From Betaproteobacteria bacterium (lineage in GTDB: Bacteria > Pseudomonadota > Gammaproteobacteria > Burkholderiales > Casimicrobiaceae): 64,000 nt of DNA. The notes beneath the pieces are model-generated. The model worked only from the letters and a program-made list of their open reading frames with translations, had not been told where the DNA came from and did no database searches. How positions within the stretch are numbered: position 1 is the stretch's first letter; each line of letters starts with the position of its first letter. The position numbers and the translations under genes were made by a program. Shown piece after piece: positions 8,374 through 16,934 of this stretch. The stretch is taken from positions 1 through 64,000 of the forward strand of contig JADJWJ010000011.1 of assembly GCA_016716425.1 (NCBI GenBank), in the 5' to 3' direction.

Positions 8374-9237
8374 GTGCTGACCCGCACCTCCCCCCGCACC
8401 CTCCACTTCGACAGCCTGTCGCCGCACGGGTTTCACCGCGTGGTCTACCACGAGTGGGGCGACCCGGCGAACGACCGCGTCGTCGTCTGCGTGCACGGCC
8501 TGTCGCGCAACGGGCGCGACTTCGACGTGGTCGGCGAGGCGCTGGCTGCCACGCACCGCACGCTCGCCGTCGACATGCCGGGACGCGGCGCGAGCCAGTG
8601 GCTCGCCGACGCGAACGACTACGTGTTCCCGACCTATCTGACCGCGCTGACCGCGCTCGTCGCGCGCAGCGGCGCCGAGCGCGTCGACTGGGTCGGCACG
8701 TCGCTGGGCGCGCTGCTCGGCATCGTCATGGCCGCGCAGCCGGGGACGCCGGTGGCGCGGCTGGTCGTCAACGACGCGGGCCCGACGATCGAGCCCGCGG
8801 CGCTCGCGCGCATCCGCGACTATGTCGGGCTCGACCCGGCGTTCGCGTCGTACGCGGAGGCGGAAGGCTACATTCGCGCGGTGTCGGCGCCGTTCGGCGC
8901 TCTGACGGACGCGCAGTGGGAGCACCTGACCCGCACGTGCGTCGCGCCGCGTGCCGACGGCCGCTGGGGGCTCACCTACGATCCGGGCATCGCGGTGCCG
9001 TTCCGCGCCGCGGCCGCGCCGCCGGACCTGTGGCCGCTGTGGGACGCGATCCGCGGCCCGACGCTGGTGCTGCGCGGCGCGCAGTCGGACCTGCTGTCCC
9101 CTGCCACGGCGGCCGCGATGGCCGCGCGCGGTCCCAAGCCGCGCGTCGTCGAGTTCGCGGGCGTCGGACACGCGCCGATGCTGCTCGCGCCCGACCAGTA
9201 CGGGCCGGTCGTGGAGTTTCTGCGCGCCGGCGCGTGA
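8374..9237 (+). CDS. Alpha/beta-fold hydrolase
   Basis: A 287-residue cytoplasmic hydrolase with a complete catalytic set: oxyanion segment VCVHGLSRNG (about 36-45), nucleophile elbow GTSLG at about 109-113, acid near RGAQSDLLSP (about 235) and histidine in GVGHAPML (about 265). The closest general group is the esterase/epoxide-hydrolase-like family; no substrate can be read. The start is the GTG at 8374, about 30 bp after a CACAAT sequence that may be the -10 element. The gene ends 83 bp before the PilZ-like protein gene. Confidence 0.82.
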   Translation: MLTRTSPRTLHFDSLSPHGFHRVVYHEWGDPANDRVVVCVHGLSRNGRDFDVVGEALAATHRTLAVDMPGRGASQWLADANDYVFPTYLTALTALVARSGAERVDWVGTSLGALLGIVMAAQPGTPVARLVVNDAGPTIEPAALARIRDYVGLDPAFASYAEAEGYIRAVSAPFGALTDAQWEHLTRTCVAPRADGRWGLTYDPGIAVPFRAAAAPPDLWPLWDAIRGPTLVLRGAQSDLLSPATAAAMAARGPKPRVVEFAGVGHAPMLLAPDQYGPVVEFLRAGA

Positions 9238-9269
9238 CGCCCGCGCCGCGGTCCCCGCACGCAATCGCT

Positions 9270-9275
9270 TACAAT
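9270..9275 (+). promoter_or_regulatory. Candidate -10 element (TACAAT) for the PilZ-like gene
   Basis: TACAAT followed by CGG, 45 bp ahead of the ATG at 9321. The distance and the trailing CG are the same as in front of the NUDIX gene. No clear -35 hexamer is visible. Confidence 0.4.
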
Positions 9276-9320
9276 CGGCCGCATCCCCCCGCTGCTTCCC
9301 CGCCTCCGAAACCTTCGCTC

Positions 9321-10865
9321 ATGGCCCTCGCGCTGTCGCTGCCGACCGTCGAATCGAACCCGGCCAATCCGCCCGAAGTTCGCATCGCCAGGGTCGTGCC
9401 GTGGCTCGACGAGACCGTCCGGCGCGATCCGGCCGAGGCCGCGCGGCTGATCGGCGACGCGCTGGCGGCCACCAACCGCTTCGCGATGAGCGACGGCAAG
9501 CGGCTCGAGCTGACCGAGAAGTACTGGGAGACGGCCGGCACCCTGTGGCCGCAGCTCGAGAAGCTCTTCGCCCGCGCGTCGCACCCACTGTCCGGGCCGG
9601 CGCTGGAGTCGGCCAAGGCGGCGCTGACGCTCGCCACCGAGCTCACGACCGCGTACAAGCATCTGCTCGCCAACGAGGCCGGCAAGCGCATCTCGCTGGG
9701 CGGCCAGCGGCTGATGGTGGCGCTCGTGCACCGGTGCCTGCAGTGCACGTCGCGCGTGCTCGTCAACAGCTACCTCTCCTTTGCGCCGGTTCCGCCGCGC
9801 ACGTGGCACGACGCGCACGCGATCTACGCGTTCGCGCGCGAGCGCAACATCCACCTGGTGCCGGTCGCGCCCGACCAGCCCGAGGCCACGCCCGAGCGGC
9901 AGGCGATCCAGTCGCTGCTGCTCGCGCTCGCCAATCCCTATGGCTTCCTGCCGGGGCAGCTGTCGCTCGTGCTGCGCTACGTGCAGGAGCACGCGCACTG
10001 GGCGAAGCTCACCGACGTGGCGCCGGTGCACCGGATGGCGAAGGCGGTCGCGATCGTGCCCGTGGGCCACGATTTCCCGCCGTTCTCCGCGAACAAGGGG
10101 GGCTCGATCGAGGGCAGCAAGCTGTTCCTGCTGACGTTCGACCTGGCGTTCCAGATCCAGGAGCAGATCCGCGCACTCGAGGCCGGCGGCGACGTGCCGC
10201 TGGGCGTCGGGCGCGATGCGAAGGCGCGCCTGCAGTACCTGGCCTTGCTCAAGCGCCTGCTGCGGCAGTGGGCCATCCCGCCGGCGCGGCAGTTCAACCG
10301 CTTGCCGTCGCGCGCGCGCGTCGTTACCTGCTCGGGGCTTTCCGGCGTCTGGCAGTACAGCCGCGGCGTGCACGCGGGCGTGAAGCAGCCGCCGACCGGG
10401 CTGCCGCCGATGGCGAACTGCCAGGTGATCAACCACACGCCGGCGGGCTATGCGCTGCGCCAGACCGACCCGGCGCCGACGGCGCTGCGGATCGGGGATC
10501 TCGTCGCGCTGCGCATCGAGGGCCGCAACAGCCTGCAGGTCGCGATGGTCCGCTGGTTTCGCAACACGCTGAAGGGCAGCGGCCTCGAGTTCGGTTGCGA
10601 GCTCCTGTCCGACAGCCCCGAGGCGGCCGCGGCCGCCAGCGAGGATGCGGCGCCGGGCACGCTGCAGCCGGTCGTCGTGCTGCCCGAGGACGCGGCCGGG
10701 GGCGCAGATGCATCGCCCCCGCAGATCATCGTGCCCGCCGGCGCGTTCCAGCTGGAGCAGGCGATCGCGCTGAAGCGCGGCACGTCCACCGGCTTCGCCG
10801 TGCTCACCAAGCTGGTCGAGCAGGGTCCCGGCTTCGAGCTCTACGAGTTCATCGCCGTCGCGTGA
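9321..10865 (+). CDS. Large PilZ-like domain protein
   Basis: A 514-residue soluble protein. The first 370 residues look all-helical, with segments such as ELTTAYKHLLANEAGKR, and I do not recognise them as a named domain. From about residue 360 on, a beta-rich segment beginning CQVINHTPAGYAL and continuing IGDLVALRIEG, then VAMVRWFRN and GSGLEFGCELL resembles the PilZ fold of large betaproteobacterial proteins. The classical c-di-GMP motif RxxxR followed by NxSxxG is only partly present (NHTPAG), so c-di-GMP binding is uncertain. It stands between a hydrolase gene and DUF2069 in the same direction. I infer a role in signalling or as an adaptor, with modest confidence. Confidence 0.6.
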   Translation: MALALSLPTVESNPANPPEVRIARVVPWLDETVRRDPAEAARLIGDALAATNRFAMSDGKRLELTEKYWETAGTLWPQLEKLFARASHPLSGPALESAKAALTLATELTTAYKHLLANEAGKRISLGGQRLMVALVHRCLQCTSRVLVNSYLSFAPVPPRTWHDAHAIYAFARERNIHLVPVAPDQPEATPERQAIQSLLLALANPYGFLPGQLSLVLRYVQEHAHWAKLTDVAPVHRMAKAVAIVPVGHDFPPFSANKGGSIEGSKLFLLTFDLAFQIQEQIRALEAGGDVPLGVGRDAKARLQYLALLKRLLRQWAIPPARQFNRLPSRARVVTCSGLSGVWQYSRGVHAGVKQPPTGLPPMANCQVINHTPAGYALRQTDPAPTALRIGDLVALRIEGRNSLQVAMVRWFRNTLKGSGLEFGCELLSDSPEAAAAASEDAAPGTLQPVVVLPEDAAGGADASPPQIIVPAGAFQLEQAIALKRGTSTGFAVLTKLVEQGPGFELYEFIAVA

Positions 10866-10929
10866 GCCTGCAGCGCGAAGGCGGACCGGCCCGGCGCCGC
10901 GGTTCGCGTCGACCCGCCGCACGCCACTG

Positions 10930-11286
10930 ATGCCGGCCCGGTCCGCGGCGGTTGCCGCGCGCATCACGATCGCCGCGGTGCTGGCCCTCGCGCTGCTCGA
11001 GATCCTCTGGGAACTGCTGCTGGCGCCGCTGCCCGGCGCGCGCTGGCTTGCGCTGAAGGCACTGCCGCTCGCCGTCCTGCTGCCGGGCGTCGCGCGCGGT
11101 GCGGTTCGCCCGCGCCAGTGGCTCGTGCTGCTGTTGCCGTGGTATCTCGCCGAGGCGCTCGTCCGCGCGCTGACCGAGAGCGGGCGGCACGCGATCGTCG
11201 CCGCGATGGCGGCGGTGCTCGCGGCGGCCGCGTTCGGCGCGGCGATGGCGTGGTTCAGGGCGGAGAAACGGGCACGACGCGCGTGA
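10930..11286 (+). CDS. DUF2069 integral membrane protein
   Basis: A 118-residue inner-membrane protein with four predicted helices: at about 10-33, 41-55, 63-78 and 87-108. The pattern of LALKALPLAVLLPGVARG and QWLVLLLPWYLAEALVRA matches the small DUF2069 family common in beta- and gammaproteobacteria. No function is known to me. It is convergent with ispH (30-bp gap). Confidence 0.72.
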   Translation: MPARSAAVAARITIAAVLALALLEILWELLLAPLPGARWLALKALPLAVLLPGVARGAVRPRQWLVLLLPWYLAEALVRALTESGRHAIVAAMAAVLAAAAFGAAMAWFRAEKRARRA

Positions 11287-11316
11287 CTTGGCGCGCACGT
11301 TCGCGCGAGCCGCGAG

Positions 11317-12279
11317 TCAGCGCGCCTTCCCCGTTTCGGGCGGCTTCGTGTGCGTGTGGCCGGCAAGGCCCTTCGGCATCGGGAACGTCACGTGCTCGGC
11401 AGCGCCGGAGAGCTCGGTCACGCCCGCCGCGCCCAGCGCCTTCAGCCGCGCGATCACCTGCCGCACGAGCACCTCGGGCGCCGACGCGCCGGCGGTGACG
11501 CCGACGTGGCGCTTGCCGGCGACCCATTCGGGCTGCAGCTCCTCGGCGCGGTCGACCATCCAGGCGGGCACGCCGCGATTGGCGGCGACCTCGCGCAGCC
11601 GGTTGGAGTTCGAGCTGTTGGGGCTGCCGACGACGATCACCGCATCGACCTCGTGCACCAGCGCCTTGACCGCGTCCTGCCGGTTCTGCGTCGCGTAGCA
11701 GATGTCGTCGCGCTTCGGTCCGATGATCGCCGGGAAGCGCGCGCGCAGCGCGGCGACGACCGCCGCGGCGTCGTCGACCGACAGCGTCGTCTGTGTCACG
11801 TACGCGAGCCGCTCGGGATCGCGCACGGAGAGCCTGGCCACGTCGGCGACGGACTCCACGAGATGGATGCCGCCGTCGACCTGCCCCATCGTCCCCTCGA
11901 CCTCCGGATGCCCGGCGTGGCCGATCATCACGATGTCGCGGCCGGCCGCGCGCATCTTCTCGACCTCGACGTGGACCTTGGTGACGAGCGGGCACGTCGC
12001 GTCGAACACGGTGAGGCCGCGCGCCTCGGCTTCCGCCCGCACGGCCTTCGACACGCCGTGCGCGGAGAACACGACGGTCGCGCCGGCCGGCACCTCGTCG
12101 AGCTCGTCGACGAACACCGCGCCCTTGGCCTTCAGGTCGTCGACGACGAACTTGTTGTGGACGACCTCGTGGCGGACGTAGATCGGGGCACCGAACTGCG
12201 CGAGCGCCTGCTCGACGATCGCGATCGCGCGGTCGACGCCGGCGCAGAACCCGCGCGGGTTGGCGAGGACGATGTCCAT
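11317..12279 (-). CDS. ispH: 4-hydroxy-3-methylbut-2-enyl diphosphate reductase
   Basis: A 320-residue iron-sulfur enzyme, the last step of the MEP isoprenoid pathway. It reduces HMBPP to IPP and DMAPP. The three cysteine ligands of the [4Fe-4S] cluster are in GFCAGVDRA (near residue 12), DATCPLVTKVH (near 96) and DICYATQNRQ (near 190). The motifs HEVVHNKFVV and SPNSSNSNRL are family hallmarks. The length is normal. The ATG at 12279 shares one base with the lspA stop codon (TGATG), so translation is coupled to lspA. The ileS-lspA-ispH order is typical of betaproteobacteria. Confidence 0.97.
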   Translation of the reverse strand: MDIVLANPRGFCAGVDRAIAIVEQALAQFGAPIYVRHEVVHNKFVVDDLKAKGAVFVDELDEVPAGATVVFSAHGVSKAVRAEAEARGLTVFDATCPLVTKVHVEVEKMRAAGRDIVMIGHAGHPEVEGTMGQVDGGIHLVESVADVARLSVRDPERLAYVTQTTLSVDDAAAVVAALRARFPAIIGPKRDDICYATQNRQDAVKALVHEVDAVIVVGSPNSSNSNRLREVAANRGVPAWMVDRAEELQPEWVAGKRHVGVTAGASAPEVLVRQVIARLKALGAAGVTELSGAAEHVTFPMPKGLAGHTHTKPPETGKAR

Positions 12280-12839
12280 CAGCGTGAGCCTTCGCGGTCC
12301 GCGGGCGCGGCGTCGCGCGGCCGCGCGCGGAAGCTGTCGAGGATCAGCAGCGCCGCGCCAACCGTGATCGCGCTGTCGGCGACGTTGAACGCCGGCCACG
12401 ACCAGCCCTGGTAGTGGAGCAGGACGAAGTCGGTGACGCGGCCCTGCGTCAGGCGGTCCCACAGGTTGCCGAGCGCGCCGCCCAGGATCAGCGCCACGCC
12501 GGCGGACAGCGCGCGGCTGCCGCCCCGCCGCAGCATCCAGACGAGGAACACGCTGGCGACGATCGCGACGCCGGCGAAGAACCAGCGCTGCCAGCCCGAT
12601 GCACCGGCGAGGAAGCTGAACGCGGCGCCGGTGTTGAACGCGAGCACGAGGCTCAGGAAGCCCGTCACCGGCAGTTCCTGCCCCTCGCGGAAGACCGCGA
12701 GCACCCACGCCTTGGTCGCGAGGTCGAGCGCGATCACCGCCGCCGACAGCAGCAGCCAGCGCCACCAGCCGGGCACCGGTCCCGCCGCCTCAGCCACGAC
12801 GGCCTCCGGTCGACCGGGACGCGTCGACGCGATGGTCAT
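12279..12839 (-). CDS. lspA: Lipoprotein signal peptidase (signal peptidase II)
   Basis: A 186-residue inner-membrane aspartyl protease that removes the signal peptide of prolipoproteins after lipidation. Four membrane helices are evident. The two catalytic aspartates are in GGALGNLWDRL and in FNVADSAITVG. The segment FNTGAAFSFLA is the conserved substrate-proximal motif. The N-terminus is about 20 residues longer than in many homologues. The ATG at 12839 overlaps the ileS stop by four bases (ATGA). Many lipoproteins are encoded nearby (133, 7922, 41551, 43019, 44919), which depend on this enzyme. Confidence 0.96.
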   Translation of the reverse strand: MTIASTRPGRPEAVVAEAAGPVPGWWRWLLLSAAVIALDLATKAWVLAVFREGQELPVTGFLSLVLAFNTGAAFSFLAGASGWQRWFFAGVAIVASVFLVWMLRRGGSRALSAGVALILGGALGNLWDRLTQGRVTDFVLLHYQGWSWPAFNVADSAITVGAALLILDSFRARPRDAAPADREGSR

Positions 12840-15682
12840 GCATGACGGCGCGGCTCGCCGCCGCCGGTGAGATTCGCGACACAGCGGCCGCACACCCCCG
12901 GACGCGCGGCGTCGGCGCCGACGTCGGCGCGCCAGTGCCAGCAGCGCTCGCACTTCGCGTGCGGGCTCGCCGTCACGCGCACCGCGAGGGCGTCGCCGGC
13001 CGTCACCGTGGCCGCCGACGTGATCGTGACGAAGCGCAGGTCGTCGCCGAGAGACGCCAGCGCCGCGTAATCGTCGGCGGGCGCGGCGATCGCCACCTCC
13101 GCCTGCAGCGACGAGCCGATGCCGCCCGCCATCCGCACGGCTTCCAGCTCCTTCAACACGGCCGCACGCACGGCGAGGATGCGCTCCCACTTCGCGATCA
13201 ACGCCGGCGCGTCGGGCACCGCCGGCAGCGAATCCTGCCAGACGTGCGTGAAGATCGTCGCGTCCGCCGGGTGGAGGATCCGCCACGCCTCCTCCGCCGT
13301 GAACGACAGGATCGGCGCCATGAGCTTCAGCAGCGCGTCGCGGATCAGCGCGAGCGCCGTCTGTGCCGAGCGCCGCGCGCGGCTGCCGGCCGCCGTCGTG
13401 TACAGGCGGTCCTTCAGCACGTCGAGGTAGAAGCCGCCGAGTTCCTCGGAGCAGTACGTCTGCAGCCGCTGCACGACGACGTGGAACTCGTAGCGTCCGT
13501 ACGCGGCCTCGACGGCGGCGGCCATCATCTGCGCCTGCGCCAGCGCGAACCGGTCGATCTCGAAGAGTTCCTCGACCGGCACCGCGTCGCGCGCGGCGTC
13601 GAAGTCGGACGTGTTGGCGAGCAGGAAGCGCAGCGTGTTGCGGATGCGCCGGTAGCTCTCGACGACCCGCTTCAGGATCTCGTCGCCGATGGACAACTCG
13701 CCCGAGTAGTCGGTCGCGCCGACCCACAACCGCAGGATCTCGGCGCCGAGCGAGTCGGACACCTTCTGCGGCGACACGACGTTGCCCTTGGACTTCGACA
13801 TCTTCTTGCCTTCGCCGTCCACGGTGAAGCCGTGCGTCAGCAGCGCCTTGTACGGCGGCACGCCGTTCATCATGCACGACACGAGCAGCGACGAGTGGAA
13901 CCAGCCGCGGTGCTGGTCGGATCCTTCGAGGTAGAGGTCGGCCGGGAACTCCGTGTGCTCCGAGTGCGAGCCCATGCGCGTGCGGCGCCCGTCCGGTCCG
14001 CCCATCACCGTCTCGAACGTGGCGCCGGAGTCGAACCAGACGTCGAGCGTATCGGTGAGCTTGCGGTACTTCTTCGCGTCGACGCCGAAGTCCTCGTGCG
14101 TGGCCTCGAACCACGTCTCGATGCCGCCCGCCTCCACCTTCGCGGCGGCCAGTTCGAGCAGCGCCATCGTGTCCGGGTGCAGCGCGTCGGTTTCGCGATC
14201 GACGAAGAACGGCAGTGGCACGCCCCACGTGCGCTGGCGCGACAGCGTCCAGTCGGGCCGGTGCGCGATCATCCCGGTGAGCCTTGCCTTGCCCCACGCC
14301 GGGTAGAACGTCGTCGCCTCGATGCCGCGCAGCGCCGTCGCGCGCAGCGTCTCGGCCGGCTTCACGCCGTGGTAGCCCGGCACGTCGTCCATGCCGGCGA
14401 ACCACTGCGTCGTCGCGCGGTAGATGATCGGCGACTTGTGCCGCCAGCAGTGCATGTAGCTGTGCGTGAACTTCTCGTCGTGCAGCAGCGCGCCGACCTC
14501 GCGCAGCTTGTCGACGACCAGCGGATTGGCCTTCCAGATCGACAGACCGCCGAAGAACGGCAGGCTGTCCGCGTAGCGGCCGTCGCCCTGCACCGGATTG
14601 AGGATGTCGTCGTCCGTCATGCCGTAGCGGCGGCACGACAGGAAGTCCTCGACGCCGTACGCCGGCGACGAGTGCACGATGCCGGTGCCGGTCTCCAGCG
14701 TCACGTAGTCGCCGAGGTAGACGGGCGCCGCGCGGTCGTAGAAAGGGTGGCGGAAGCGGATGTTCTCCAGCGCGACGCCGGGGGCCGTCGCGACGGCGCG
14801 TCCGTCGAGGCCGTAGCGCTTCAGGCACGGCTCGATCAGGTCCTGCGCGAGCACGAGGTGTCCGCGCGCGGTTTCCACCAGCGCGTACGCGAAGTCCGGG
14901 TGCGCGTTCAGCGCCTGGTTCGCGGGGATCGTCCACGGCGTGGTCGTCCAGATCACCGCGTACGCGTCGCCGTCCGGCAGCGCGGGGAGGCCGAACGCCG
15001 CGGCGAGCTTCGGGCGGTCGGCCGCGTCGAGCGCGAACGCGACGTCGATCGCCGCGTCGACGCGGTCCTCGTACTCGACCTCGGCTTCCGCGAGCGCGCT
15101 GCCGCAGTCGAAGCACCAGTTGACCGGCTTCAGTCCCCGGTAGACGTAGCCCTTCTGCAGGATCTTGCCCAGCGTGCGGATCTCGTCGGCCTCGTTCTTG
15201 TAGTCCATCGTCAGGTACGGGCGGCCCCAGTCGCCGAGCACGCCCAGCCGCTTGAACTGCTCGCGCTGCTTGTCGATCTGCTCGGTGGCGTAGGCGCGCG
15301 CGAGCCGCTGCGTCTCCGCCGCCGACAGGTTCTTCCCGTGCGTCTTCTCGATCTGCACCTCGATGGGCATGCCGTGGCAGTCCCAGCCGGGCACGTACGG
15401 CGCGTCGAAGCCCGCGAACCCCTTGCTCTTGACGATCACGTCCTTGAGGATCTTGTTGACGGCGTGGCCGATGTGGATGTCGGCGTTCGCGTACGGCGGG
15501 CCGTCGTGCAGCACGAACCGCGGCCGCCCCTTCGCCGCGGCGCGGATCGCCTCGTAGACCTTCGTCCGCTGCCATTCCGCCACCCACCCGGGCTCGCGGC
15601 GCGCGAGGTCCCCGCGCATCGGGAACGGCGTGTCGGTGAGGTTCAGGGTCGACTTGTAGTCGGTCTTCGGATCGTCGGGCAT
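12836..15682 (-). CDS. ileS: Isoleucyl-tRNA synthetase
   Basis: A 948-residue class I aminoacyl-tRNA synthetase that charges tRNA-Ile. The HIGH motif is at 70-73 (DGPPYANADIHIGH). The editing (CP1) domain carries TTPWTIPANQALN, and the KMSKS loop is seen as GKKMSKSKGN. The C-terminal zinc-binding segment has paired cysteines in KCERCWHWR and VCGRCV. The length and domain order match the bacterial type. The gene lies between ribF (23-bp gap) and lspA (4-bp overlap), the conserved order in this group of bacteria. Confidence 0.97.
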   Translation of the reverse strand: MPDDPKTDYKSTLNLTDTPFPMRGDLARREPGWVAEWQRTKVYEAIRAAAKGRPRFVLHDGPPYANADIHIGHAVNKILKDVIVKSKGFAGFDAPYVPGWDCHGMPIEVQIEKTHGKNLSAAETQRLARAYATEQIDKQREQFKRLGVLGDWGRPYLTMDYKNEADEIRTLGKILQKGYVYRGLKPVNWCFDCGSALAEAEVEYEDRVDAAIDVAFALDAADRPKLAAAFGLPALPDGDAYAVIWTTTPWTIPANQALNAHPDFAYALVETARGHLVLAQDLIEPCLKRYGLDGRAVATAPGVALENIRFRHPFYDRAAPVYLGDYVTLETGTGIVHSSPAYGVEDFLSCRRYGMTDDDILNPVQGDGRYADSLPFFGGLSIWKANPLVVDKLREVGALLHDEKFTHSYMHCWRHKSPIIYRATTQWFAGMDDVPGYHGVKPAETLRATALRGIEATTFYPAWGKARLTGMIAHRPDWTLSRQRTWGVPLPFFVDRETDALHPDTMALLELAAAKVEAGGIETWFEATHEDFGVDAKKYRKLTDTLDVWFDSGATFETVMGGPDGRRTRMGSHSEHTEFPADLYLEGSDQHRGWFHSSLLVSCMMNGVPPYKALLTHGFTVDGEGKKMSKSKGNVVSPQKVSDSLGAEILRLWVGATDYSGELSIGDEILKRVVESYRRIRNTLRFLLANTSDFDAARDAVPVEELFEIDRFALAQAQMMAAAVEAAYGRYEFHVVVQRLQTYCSEELGGFYLDVLKDRLYTTAAGSRARRSAQTALALIRDALLKLMAPILSFTAEEAWRILHPADATIFTHVWQDSLPAVPDAPALIAKWERILAVRAAVLKELEAVRMAGGIGSSLQAEVAIAAPADDYAALASLGDDLRFVTITSAATVTAGDALAVRVTASPHAKCERCWHWRADVGADAARPGVCGRCVANLTGGGEPRRHA

Positions 15683-15705
15683 GAAGGGCTTTCGTTGCGC
15701 GCCGG

Positions 15706-16626
15706 TCAGCGCGCGGTCGCGAAAAATTCGCGGGCCTGCGCCACGTCGGCGCGAATCTGGTGCGTCAGTGCCGCGAGATCGCCGTACTTCTCCTCGTCGC
15801 GCAGCTTGTGCAGGAACTCGACCGTCACGTAGCGGCCGTAGATCGTCTCGTCGAAGTCGAAGATGAACACTTCGAGCAGCGGCTTCGCGTTCTCCTTGAC
15901 CGTCGGCCGCACGCCGAGGCTCGCCACGCCCGTGCGCGGCGACTGGCCGAGGCCGTGCACGCGCACGGCGAAGATGCCGGACAGCGCCGGGCGCTGGCGC
16001 AGCGCGATGTTCGCGGTCGGGAAGCCCAGGCGGCGGCCGCGCTTGTCGCCGTGCGCGACGCGGCCGGACAGCGTGTAGGGGCGGCCGAGCAGCGCCGCCG
16101 CGCCCTCGAGGTTGCCGGCGGCGAGCGCCGCGCGCACGCCGGACGACGACGCGCGCTCGTCGGCGACGCTCACCGTGCGCATGCCTTCGACGCTGAACGA
16201 GCTCGCGTGCGCGCGCAGCACGGCGAGGTCGCCGGCGCGCCCCTTGCCGAAGCGGAAGTCGTCGCCGACCAGCACCCAGCGCACCTGCAGCCGCGCCACG
16301 AGCACGTCCGCGATGAAGGCCTGCGGCGTGAGCGCCGCCAGCCGCGCGTCGAAGCGCGCGACGAACGTATGCGCGATGCCGAACGCGCGGAATATCTCGA
16401 GCTTCTGGCGCAGCCGCATCACGCGCGGCGGCGCCGCGTCCCGCTGGAAGAACTCGCGCGGGTGCGGGTCGAACGTCAGCACCGCCGCCGGCAGGCGCAG
16501 GTCGTCGGCGGCCTCGAGGAGCCGCGTCAGCATGGCCTGGTGCCCGCGGTGGACGCCGTCGAAGTTCCCGATGGTCAACGCCACGGGCCCGGCGGCACGG
16601 GCCGGAAGTCCGCGATGGATGCGCAC
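15706..16626 (-). CDS. ribF: Bifunctional riboflavin kinase / FAD synthetase
   Basis: A 306-residue bifunctional enzyme that phosphorylates riboflavin to FMN and adenylates it to FAD. The N-terminal FAD synthetase half has the nucleotidyltransferase segment TIGNFDGVHRGHQAM (about 20-34) and VGDDFRFGKGRAGD (about 120). The C-terminal kinase half has the motif GRRLGFPTANI (about 205) and the FIFDFDETIYG segment. I chose the GTG at 16626 (VRIHRGLP), since family members start with a short strand directly before this. It heads the ribF-ileS-lspA-ispH run. Confidence 0.94.
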   Translation of the reverse strand: MRIHRGLPARAAGPVALTIGNFDGVHRGHQAMLTRLLEAADDLRLPAAVLTFDPHPREFFQRDAAPPRVMRLRQKLEIFRAFGIAHTFVARFDARLAALTPQAFIADVLVARLQVRWVLVGDDFRFGKGRAGDLAVLRAHASSFSVEGMRTVSVADERASSSGVRAALAAGNLEGAAALLGRPYTLSGRVAHGDKRGRRLGFPTANIALRQRPALSGIFAVRVHGLGQSPRTGVASLGVRPTVKENAKPLLEVFIFDFDETIYGRYVTVEFLHKLRDEEKYGDLAALTHQIRADVAQAREFFATAR

Positions 16627-16934
16627 GGTACGGAGCGGCCGGCGACAGGGGTCGCGCCGGCGCTTGATCAATGCAAAGGCTTGAATTCTAACGCAAACGC
16701 GAACCGGCCGCTGCGTGACCCGCGCACGGGACGAGATCTCGCTCGTCCCCTCACCCCAACCCTCTCCCCGTTCCGGGGAGGGGGAGGTCTGCAGCGTTGC
16801 CGGTTGCACATGCAGCGGACGCCGGCGTGAATCTCCCTCTCCCCGCTTGCGGGGAGCGGGTCGGGGTGAGGGGCGCTCGCCGGCTGCGTTGTCGATGGTC
16901 AGCGCCAGAGAGCATGTGCGACATGCGCGACCGT
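16627..16934. other. Intergenic region between ribF and addA
   Basis: About 300 bp without a gene. It holds the promoter side of ribF (minus strand) and the 3' side of addA, plus the paired CCCTCACCCC hairpins annotated separately. I saw no clear promoter hexamers or FMN riboswitch signature ahead of ribF. Confidence 0.5.
16747..16874. repeat. Paired REP-like hairpins (CCCTCACCCC / CTCTCCCC family)
   Basis: Two hairpins in inverse orientation. The first (16747-16787) begins CCCCTCACCCCAACCCTC and folds through CTCTCCCCG and CGGGGAGGGG. The second (16832-16874) folds CTCTCCCCGC with GCGGGGAGCG and ends with GGGGTGAGGGGC, the reverse complement of the start of the first. Together they make a larger inverted repeat about 128 bp long. 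This is a widespread intergenic repeat type in GC-rich proteobacteria; similar elements are non-autonomous, so no transposase is expected here. It could act as a terminator or mRNA stabiliser for addA. Confidence 0.75.

Noticed and set aside
12842..15832. A 996-codon plus-strand open frame opposite ileS
   Set aside because: Composition is Arg/Val/Gln-rich without motifs; ileS on the other strand is certain.
16627..16760. FMN riboswitch ahead of ribF
   Set aside because: The conserved AGGAUAU and related RFN elements were not found in the leader.
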